A DNA stretch of 5,001 nt from Bacteroidota bacterium (lineage in GTDB: Bacteria; Bacteroidota; Bacteroidia; Bacteroidales; Prolixibacteraceae), in contig JAMDDG010000232.1 of assembly GCA_023488865.1 (NCBI GenBank), positions 1 through 5,001 on the forward strand. The letters run 5' to 3'. Below are positions 1 to 5,001 of this stretch, in pieces. Within the stretch, counting starts at the first letter, position 1, and each line of letters opens with the position of its first letter. The notes below the pieces were generated by a model. That model worked only from the letters and a program-made list of their open reading frames with translations, did no database searches and was not told the origin of the DNA. Made by a program: the position numbers and the translations under genes.

Positions 1-121
1 GCTCGCGGTGCGGGCCATCGTCAAAGATGCTGATGGCTCCATATTTCCCGGCAACGGTGCCGCATTCAAATACATTAATCACCTGTTCGCAAAGGTGCTT
101 TTGTTGATCGGTCAGTGTCAT
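1..121 (-). CDS. N-terminus of a GH46 chitosanase-like protein (partial)
   Basis: The first 40 codons from ATG 121-119 are visible; the gene continues past base 1. The translation opens MTLTDQQKHLCEQVINVFE, then CGTVAGKYGAISIFDDGP and HRE. It has no signal peptide. From memory, chitosanase-like (GH46) proteins begin with this pattern: T-x-x-Q-K-x-x-x-E-x-V/I-x-x-F-E-T-G, then Y-x-A/S-I/V-x-I-F/Y-x-D-G-P, followed by Q-I-T-Y-G-R-S-Q just beyond what is visible. Such enzymes cleave glucosamine-containing polysaccharides. It starts 24 nt after the large toxin-like gene, so it is most likely co-transcribed with the injection system. The catalytic residues lie outside the window, so activity cannot be judged and the family call is moderate. 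Confidence 0.6.
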   Translation of the reverse strand, partial: MTLTDQQKHLCEQVINVFECGTVAGKYGAISIFDDGPHRE

Positions 122-145
122 GGTAATTTATTTTATGGGGTTGGA

Positions 146-660
146 TTATTTTTTCTCTTTGTTTGTCACCTGTGCTGTACCCTTTTGTTGATAAACGGAA
201 GGGATTACTGTTGAAAATTCCTCTTCGGTTTTTCCTGCTGCATCCTTCAGAACGGCCCGACAGGCAAAATTGCTGTTCACATAGTTGGCCGGATTCTTTG
301 ATCCTCCGTCTAATTTTGAGGAAACACCCTGTACCTTCACTTCATATTTGACCCATCTTTTGGGTTTTGCGACCCAACTCTTTACTTTTTTCTCGGTAGA
401 ATGAAGATGCTGACTATTGGCATTCCCGGTAATCGGGAACATGTTGTTGGCATCCCCTTGTCCGCCCAGATGCTCGTTTAGGAGATGGCCCCTGATGTAC
501 TTATCCTCACTGCTGCTGGTAGGGTTTGTGATGAGCAGATCCATCAATTTGGACTGGGCATTCGATTGAGGAGGGCTTCCCTCAGGATGGTTCGGCCCCA
601 ACCAGTCGGCAGTCATCTCCAGACCAACCGTATCACCTCCTAAACTGCCAGTTTTTCTGG
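146..660 (-). other. Nuclease-like C-terminal domain of the large protein
   Basis: This segment encodes about residues 940-1110. Ordered motifs are SLGGDTVGLEMTADWLGPN, a Pro-rich turn (HPEGSPPQS), YIRGHLLNEHLGG, GDANNMFPITGNANSQH and a STEKKVKSWV helix, followed by a beta-rich tail (VKYEVKVQG, then NFACRAVLKDAAG). In the His-Asn endonucleases the histidine of (D)RGH is the general base and a downstream Asn binds the metal; H998 and N1011, N1012 or N1019 are the matching candidates here. The residue before RG is Ile, not the Asp of the classic DRGH motif, so it fits the broader endonuclease NS_2-like set better than Serratia-type enzymes. Activity is inferred, not shown. Confidence 0.7.
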
Positions 661-3478
661 TAACTTTCATCTCCTTGCCCGTACTTCCTTCGTCGAATAT
701 TTCAATAATTTCCTTCATATTGACAACCAGATTAGGGTCGTTGGGTTCTTTCGTAACTGCATTTCTGGTTTTTGCAATAAGGGCTTTGCCTTTTTTCTCA
801 CCTTCTGAGGCCGTTGATTGCGAAGCCTGCTGATTAAACTCATCGAGTTTTTTTATCACAGGTTTTGGATTCCTGCTGGCAACCATTGCAACAGCATTTT
901 TCTCCTCGCCGGTATAATAGATCTCATGCGATTCACCTCCGGATGTTTTGAACGGTTTTCGTGCTTTCCACCAGTTGGCAACGGCGCTTTTTGCTTTCCC
1001 TACCAGCATCTTCGCTTTATCGGCAATCCATTTGGCCACTTTGGCCAGCACCAGATCCACTTTGCTGCGGATTTTCTGAATAGCTTCTTTAATTTTATTG
1101 GTAATGGCGGTAAGGTGCAGCAACTGGGCCAAAAAACTGATCACTACCGTGAGTCCGCGGGCCAGGCCATTTTCCAGCGCCGCTGCGGCGGCGCCAATGT
1201 TGCCCGCAGCAATCTCGGCCACCGAACCAAGGAAGCTGTTGATCATCTGAATGATCTGCTTGGCCTTCTGGATAAAGAAGACGATGGTGTCGTAGATGGC
1301 AATGACCGCTTTAACGATCCCGGCGCCGGGGACAAAGATGCCCACTAACCAGGTGATTGCCTGTTCGATTACCTTGATTTTGATAAAATCTTTCACGGCA
1401 TCTACAAAAGCCTGCTGCATCTCTCCGGCCATCTCTTTGATCTGTTCCCAGGCAGCCATCGGCCCTTCGGTTATCAGTGTTTTTACCAGGGTAAAGGTCT
1501 TCTCGATGGTGCTGACTACGGTTTCGCCCATTGCAGTCACCATATGGCGGCGGATATTCTGGTAAGAGATGCCGATCATCTGCAGCGCCACGCTCACGAT
1601 CCCTTTGAAATCCCAGACCTTTGGCAGGACCAGTCCTTCGAGCGATCCGGTCAGCCATTCGAACAGCGAATTTTTCAGGTGTTTCAGGAAGTTCTTTCCA
1701 AAATTTTTGAAGCCGGTGATGGCAGCGTTGATCAGGTTCTTTGCAAACTGAATGGGCTGTGTAAAGATGCTCTTGAGTACCGAAACGCCCTTGTTGATCA
1801 CTCCTTCGATGACAGCCAACGAGTAGCCTGCCTGTTTCAAAGCCCAGGTAAAGAATTTCTTGGCGGCTTGCAGCAGCAGGTTGCCGATCTTCGCCAGCGC
1901 TCCCGACATGGCCTCTTTCATCTTTTCAATTTTGTCGTCGATGGCTTTGATGGCTGCTTCCTGCTTTTGTGCCAGTTTTTGTTGGAGTCCCTGCTCTTTT
2001 TGGCCAATAAAACGATCCAGTCCGGCCAATTTGCCGTTCATCTCTTCAGCAGCTTTAGCTCCAATCTCTTTTAAGCCGGGTCCCAGTTTGCCCACGAAAA
2101 TGGAAATCTCTTTTTTGGCGTTTGCCAATAGGTTCTTGCATTCGCTGATGACATTTTTATTGGCTGCCGTGATCTCCGTAATCAGTTTGTTGATGGCAGT
2201 GACAAAAATGGCACGGTTGCGGTCGAAGATGGCTTTTACTTCGGGCAGATCTTTCATGCCTAACAACCAGTCTTTTGCCTTCTTCAATTTGCCTTTTATC
2301 CCTTTGTATCGCTTAGATTTGAAGGCATCCATCTCTGTTTTCACAGAGTTTTCAAACAACGAAGTGGCCCTATTATTCCCGTCGTCAAAACGTTTCATTG
2401 AATTGGTTTCGAGGTCGGTAAGTTTCTTTACCACACTTTTCTGGGCAGCCGTATAAATGGAATTTATTTTTCCGGCTACCTCTTCCCTTTTCTTCTCCAG
2501 GGCACTTTTAGTGGCTTTTTGTTTCTGTGCGGTATTTCCCAGGTCGTTTTTGCGACGGGCTTTTAATCCCTCCCGTTCCTTCTGTTCCTCCTTTGTCAAA
2601 TCACGCTCGACCTTCTCACCCTCCTGGCGGGCGAAGCTCTGTATGGCAAGTGGTTCACTCTTCGCTTTGGCTTCCATCCCTTTCTTCTCTTTGTTGGCGG
2701 TTGCCAGATCACCACTATCCACCATATCGAGTTGCTCCTGGGTAATTCCCTCCTCTTTCAGTTTGGCATCCGCCTCCTTCGTATAACTGCTCACATCGGT
2801 ATGTTCCTGCTGAAGCGGAACGATAGCCCCCTGACCAAGGTTCATAGCCGGGGTTGCCGGCACAATTTCCTCAGGGGGTAAAGCAGTGGGCGTTTGCTCA
2901 GGTGGCGCCGGTTGAGGGGTATTCTCGAGGTCGGAAAATGTAGAGACGACCGCATCCTTGTCATTTTGCACGGACGACAAGACGGCTTTGCTCATCTCAC
3001 CGGCTTTGTTGTCCCGTTTGAAGTTGTCGGCCTCTTCGATGGTTTGCGGAATGTTTGCGGCTATTGAGCTTTGCAATTGTTCTTTTACCTTACTTTCAGC
3101 AGGAGCAGGCGCTTTGCGGCTTTCGACCTGTCCGATCTGTCCGGCGCTGCTCTTTGACTGACCTTCGGCTGCAGGGATGACGACCGCCTTTTCAGTCTGG
3201 TTGAGTTTGTCAGTTGCACTGTCGTGCTTCTGCTCGTTCTCTTTGAGTTTATTGAGCTTGAAACTACCCCGTATCCGCACCGGCTCCCCCTTCATGGCAA
3301 GGAACTGTGCAACCTTGCTCTTGCCCAATATTCCGGATGCAGAAAACCTTCGGGTGGAAGGAGATGGCAACTGTTTTCCACTCCCTGCGCCAGGCAGCGA
3401 CCTCCCCGGGGCCGGGTGGGCTGCTGCAGCAGGAGCCGGTGCAGGACGATTAACAGTTTTATGTTTGACAACTTCCAT
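146..3478 (-). CDS. Large eCIS-associated toxin/cargo candidate with C-terminal His-Asn nuclease-like domain
   Basis: This is a 1110-residue protein. Residues 1-45 are Pro/Ala-rich with no signal peptide, and a second Pro-rich linker lies at about 182-207. Residues about 234-540 are Lys/Glu/Ala/Gln-rich and mostly helical, probably coiled coil. Residues about 540-840 are hydrophobic or amphipathic helices, including a VPGAGIVKAVIAIYDTIVFF stretch near 715-735 and a second apolar helix near 777-790. Residues about 935-1110 form a compact C-terminal domain with TADWLGPNHP, then RGHLLNEHLGG (H998) and NNMFPITGNAN (N1011-N1021), resembling DNA/RNA non-specific endonucleases. I recall the same middle module in proteins annotated as DUF4157 or 'eCIS core' toxins, but no HExxH motif is present here. 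It lies 53 nt after the eCIS ATPase, so it is probably a payload loaded into or onto the particle; that is inference. ATG 3478 is preferred, with an A-rich leader; an in-frame TTG at 3487 would add three residues. Structural or chaperone roles are not excluded. Confidence 0.85.
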   Translation of the reverse strand: MEVVKHKTVNRPAPAPAAAAHPAPGRSLPGAGSGKQLPSPSTRRFSASGILGKSKVAQFLAMKGEPVRIRGSFKLNKLKENEQKHDSATDKLNQTEKAVVIPAAEGQSKSSAGQIGQVESRKAPAPAESKVKEQLQSSIAANIPQTIEEADNFKRDNKAGEMSKAVLSSVQNDKDAVVSTFSDLENTPQPAPPEQTPTALPPEEIVPATPAMNLGQGAIVPLQQEHTDVSSYTKEADAKLKEEGITQEQLDMVDSGDLATANKEKKGMEAKAKSEPLAIQSFARQEGEKVERDLTKEEQKEREGLKARRKNDLGNTAQKQKATKSALEKKREEVAGKINSIYTAAQKSVVKKLTDLETNSMKRFDDGNNRATSLFENSVKTEMDAFKSKRYKGIKGKLKKAKDWLLGMKDLPEVKAIFDRNRAIFVTAINKLITEITAANKNVISECKNLLANAKKEISIFVGKLGPGLKEIGAKAAEEMNGKLAGLDRFIGQKEQGLQQKLAQKQEAAIKAIDDKIEKMKEAMSGALAKIGNLLLQAAKKFFTWALKQAGYSLAVIEGVINKGVSVLKSIFTQPIQFAKNLINAAITGFKNFGKNFLKHLKNSLFEWLTGSLEGLVLPKVWDFKGIVSVALQMIGISYQNIRRHMVTAMGETVVSTIEKTFTLVKTLITEGPMAAWEQIKEMAGEMQQAFVDAVKDFIKIKVIEQAITWLVGIFVPGAGIVKAVIAIYDTIVFFIQKAKQIIQMINSFLGSVAEIAAGNIGAAAAALENGLARGLTVVISFLAQLLHLTAITNKIKEAIQKIRSKVDLVLAKVAKWIADKAKMLVGKAKSAVANWWKARKPFKTSGGESHEIYYTGEEKNAVAMVASRNPKPVIKKLDEFNQQASQSTASEGEKKGKALIAKTRNAVTKEPNDPNLVVNMKEIIEIFDEGSTGKEMKVTRKTGSLGGDTVGLEMTADWLGPNHPEGSPPQSNAQSKLMDLLITNPTSSSEDKYIRGHLLNEHLGGQGDANNMFPITGNANSQHLHSTEKKVKSWVAKPKRWVKYEVKVQGVSSKLDGGSKNPANYVNSNFACRAVLKDAAGKTEEEFSTVIPSVYQQKGTAQVTNKEKK
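968..1615 (-). other. Conserved hydrophobic helical module of the large protein
   Basis: Encodes residues about 622-837, from WDFKGIVSVAL to AVANWW. It is rich in Ile, Val, Ala and Phe and includes a Gly/Pro-containing apolar stretch (LVGIFVPGAGIV from about 711), IYDTIVFFIQ, an Ala-rich NIGAAAAALENGLARG segment and VVISFLAQLL. I recall very similar successions of these motifs in large proteins from eCIS loci of several phyla that carry different C-terminal domains. It could be a membrane-insertion or translocation element, or the part held in the particle; the sequence alone does not decide. Confidence 0.6.
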
Positions 3479-3531
3479 CTTTTTCAATCTTACCGGGCAT
3501 CAGAAAGCGATCAGCCAGCGCGGCTGGGGTA
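3479..3531 (-). other. ATPase-to-cargo intergenic spacer with A-rich translation leader
   Basis: This is the longest gap between genes in the window, 53 nt. It holds a short GC-rich inverted repeat (CAGCC at 3512-3516 and GGCTG at 3522-3526 around a 5-nt loop) without a following T run on the minus strand, so it does not look like an intrinsic terminator. The bases just before ATG 3478 read GATTGAAAAAG, an A-rich leader typical of Bacteroidota translation starts. No convincing -7/-33 Bacteroidota promoter is seen. Confidence 0.4.
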
Positions 3532-4881
3532 TTATATGGTTCGCCCTTCCTTCAAAAACTCACGACGGATAGCCTCTTCAACATCGGCCAGCAGGATTTT
3601 GTTGTCGTTGCGGCTTATCGCTTTCAATGAAACAGTCCGCACGACATTCATGATGGTCCCTCCGGATATTTCATGTTTTTCGGCGATCTGGTCCAGGTCG
3701 AGTTTTTTCTCAAGGAGTGCTTTGGTCGAAAAGGCGTTCTTCCAGATGCGGCTCCGTTCGGCGGGTTTGGGCATCGGGAACTGGATAACCGACTGGAACC
3801 TGCGCAGAAAAGCAGCATCAATATTATTTTTGAAGTTGGAAGCTAATATAACTACCCCGTTGAAATCTTCTATCCTTTGCAGAAGGTAGCTGATCTCCTG
3901 GTTGGCGTAGCGATCGTGTGCATCTTCAACTTTGGAGCGCTTCCCGAACAGGGCATCGGCCTCGTCAAAGAAGAGGATCCAGTTTTTATTTTCGGCCATG
4001 TCAAAGATTTTGGAAAGATTTTTCTCGGTTTCCCCGATGTATTTGGAGATGATCATGCTCAGATCAATCTTGTAAACATCACATCCGCAGTGGTTTCCGA
4101 GCAGACAGGCCGAGAAGGTCTTGCCGGTACCTGGCGGACCGTAAAACAAGGTAGTATAACCCGGGTTCAGCTTTTGGCCCATCCCCCAATCGTTGAGCAG
4201 CGTATTCCCGTGCAATATCCAGTGCCTGATCTCCTCAAGTTGATCCAATGTTTGCACAGGAAGCACCAGATGCTCCCATGAGAGCGAGGTTTCAATGAGT
4301 TTGGCCGGAAATTCACTGTTGAAATTGGGCTTTCTTTCAATCCCGGTGACAAACCAGTTGAGGTACTCGCCAGACAGCAGCAGCGCCCCGCTAAGCATCG
4401 GTTCCCCGGGAGTAGCGGGAGCGAGAGAAAGCACATTCTGTTTGGCAAAAAAATGGCCACCTTCGAAGATCCGTGTAGTTTCGAACCTTAATGTCAGATC
4501 CTCTCCGGCAATAATGAATGCAGCCGTTTCCCCGGTAGGAATAAAACCGGAATGGTTGACCCCTTTCAATCCGCCAAATTCGGTAAACCCACGCTCTGTT
4601 GTCCGGTTTTGAATCCAGAGGACATCGAGCAGTTGCGGCCTGATATGTGGTATCAGCGCCAGGATTAGGATCAAGCGTTCAGGAGCGATTAACCCGTTTC
4701 CCGTTACAAATTTTCCATAAAACGAACTGCTTTGTGAAAAGTTAGATGGTTGCAGAGAGAGCACATCGGCTTTTGCCCCCGGTTTCTCAAAAAAAAAGTT
4801 CAGCCGGGCATTCAGTATGTCGGCAAACCATTCCAGTTCAAGATTAAGGTCACGGGCATTATCAGTCAATTTGTTATCCAT
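3532..4881 (-). CDS. AAA+ ATPase of the eCIS (Afp15/PVC15-like) type
   Basis: A 449-residue cytoplasmic ATPase, an intact member of the conserved eCIS ATPase family, believed to help assemble or mature the particle. The N-terminal half (about residues 1-240) is the family-specific region, with an LELEWFADIL start, an ALIPHIRP segment and an FTEFGG/HSGFIPTGET stretch. The AAA+ core follows: Walker A GPPGTGKT at 248-255, a KYIGETEKNL segment, Walker B ILFFDEAD with D306 and E307, the family-typical DAHDRYANQE segment, sensor-1 Asn349 (ILASN), likely arginine finger R360/R361 (FLRRF), and a sensor-2-like GGTIMNVVR helix from 407. No key residue is missing. I chose ATG 4881: it overlaps the upstream tape-measure gene by only 16 nt, and the protein then begins where family members usually do. 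The alternative GTG at 4935 would add 18 residues that merely read through the tape-measure tail in another frame. No clear Shine-Dalgarno site is visible, as is common in Bacteroidota. Confidence 0.95.
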   Translation of the reverse strand: MDNKLTDNARDLNLELEWFADILNARLNFFFEKPGAKADVLSLQPSNFSQSSSFYGKFVTGNGLIAPERLILILALIPHIRPQLLDVLWIQNRTTERGFTEFGGLKGVNHSGFIPTGETAAFIIAGEDLTLRFETTRIFEGGHFFAKQNVLSLAPATPGEPMLSGALLLSGEYLNWFVTGIERKPNFNSEFPAKLIETSLSWEHLVLPVQTLDQLEEIRHWILHGNTLLNDWGMGQKLNPGYTTLFYGPPGTGKTFSACLLGNHCGCDVYKIDLSMIISKYIGETEKNLSKIFDMAENKNWILFFDEADALFGKRSKVEDAHDRYANQEISYLLQRIEDFNGVVILASNFKNNIDAAFLRRFQSVIQFPMPKPAERSRIWKNAFSTKALLEKKLDLDQIAEKHEISGGTIMNVVRTVSLKAISRNDNKILLADVEEAIRREFLKEGRTI

Positions 4882-5001
4882 TCGGTAAAGATTGGTTTGT
4901 CCATCCAGGGCAGTTTTACAATTGAATAACTCCACGGCAGTTGGTTTAGCAACACATCAAATGTTTTACTTTCCATCTGCATCTTCCATCCTTCATCCGA
5001 C
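4866..5001 (-). CDS. C-terminus of contractile injection system tape-measure-type protein (partial)
   Basis: Only the last 44 codons lie in the window, ending in TGA at 4868-4866; base 5001 is the third base of a split codon and the 5' part is beyond the edge. The translation runs from SDEGWKMQME through LLNQLPW and IVKLPWMDKP to FTEWITN. As I recall the CIS tape-measure family (CIS_TMP, Afp14-like), these proteins end in just such a tail: a Gly-Trp followed by a basic or polar strand, then D-x-L-L-x-x-L-P-W, then an I-x-L-P-W-M segment and a final Glu-Trp. Such proteins are thought to run inside the tube and set particle length. The reading frame is open over the whole visible stretch and it sits immediately upstream of, and overlapping, the eCIS-type ATPase gene, which is the expected neighbour. 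The family call rests on this short tail plus context. Confidence 0.85.
   Translation of the reverse strand, partial: SDEGWKMQMESKTFDVLLNQLPWSYSIVKLPWMDKPIFTEWITN

Noticed and set aside
8..351. Small plus-strand ORFs at 8-214 (68 aa) and 163-351 (62 aa), considered as possible immunity genes.
   Set aside because: They are antisense to the partial chitosanase-like gene and the nuclease-like domain, lack a ribosome binding site, and show no family resemblance.
705..1350. Apolar stretches of the large protein read as proof of an integral membrane protein of the producer.
   Set aside because: There is no signal peptide, the helices are interrupted by charged residues and Gly/Pro, and the genomic context favours a delivered protein; membrane insertion in a target remains possible.
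1311..1658. Minus-strand 115-aa ORF in another frame inside the large gene.
   Set aside because: It overlaps the conserved hydrophobic module in an alternative frame; its Arg/Gly/Asp-rich translation is a frame-shadow artefact.
1544..2456. Long plus-strand open frames (1544-2074, 1860-2456, and others at 818-1348 and 3224-3889).
   Set aside because: They lie entirely or mostly antisense to the large protein and the ATPase, show no recognisable motifs, and have Ser/Phe/Leu- or Cys/His-rich composition typical of shadow frames opposite Lys/Glu/Ala-rich coding sequence.
3479..3487. TTG start of the large protein at 3487.
   Set aside because: An ATG lies three codons downstream with an A-rich leader; TTG adds only three residues and no recognisable start signal.
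3512..3526. Inverted repeat CAGCC/GGCTG between the ATPase and the large gene as a terminator.
   Set aside because: The stem is only 5 bp and no T run follows on the minus strand; the surrounding genes look co-transcribed.
4882..4935. GTG start of the ATPase at 4935.
   Set aside because: The 18 extra residues are an off-frame reading of the conserved tape-measure C-terminus; ATG 4881 gives the usual family start and a short overlap.

Overview
The window is a tightly packed, single-direction (minus strand) segment from the 3' half of an extracellular contractile injection system (eCIS, phage-tail-like) locus. Balanced base composition, A-rich leaders without clear Shine-Dalgarno sites, and protein sequences closest in my memory to Bacteroidota eCIS proteins suggest a Bacteroidota genome. 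That assignment is inference from family resemblance, not a search.

In the direction of transcription (right to left) there are four genes. (1) The last 44 codons of a CIS tape-measure-type protein (5001-4866), too short for a routine ORF list but carrying the diagnostic tail with LLNQLPW and VKLPWM followed by a Pro/Phe/Glu/Trp ending. (2) An AAA+ ATPase of the Afp15/PVC15 type (best start ATG 4881, end 3532), overlapping the tape-measure gene by 16 nt. (3) After 53 nt, a 1110-residue protein (best start ATG 3478, end 146). It has a Pro/Ala-rich disordered N-terminus, charged helical and coiled-coil stretches, a long hydrophobic/amphipathic helical module, and a C-terminal domain with an R-G-H...N-N...N-A-N signature like the His-Asn (DNA/RNA non-specific) endonuclease group. 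I read it as an eCIS-associated toxin or cargo protein. (4) After 24 nt, the first 40 codons of a protein (121 to the window edge) resembling the N-terminus of GH46 chitosanase-like enzymes.

The short or negative spacings indicate one operon. The tape-measure protein sets tube length. The ATPase is a conserved assembly or maturation factor. The large protein is the candidate payload. The hydrolase-like protein could act on a cell wall, either during release of particles or on a target. No tRNA, rRNA, CRISPR array, insertion sequence, attachment site or convincing promoter or terminator was seen. Plus-strand ORFs are antisense shadows of the three main genes. The most interesting object is the large modular payload candidate, which lacks the HExxH protease-like domain often found in eCIS-associated toxins and has no visible immunity gene.
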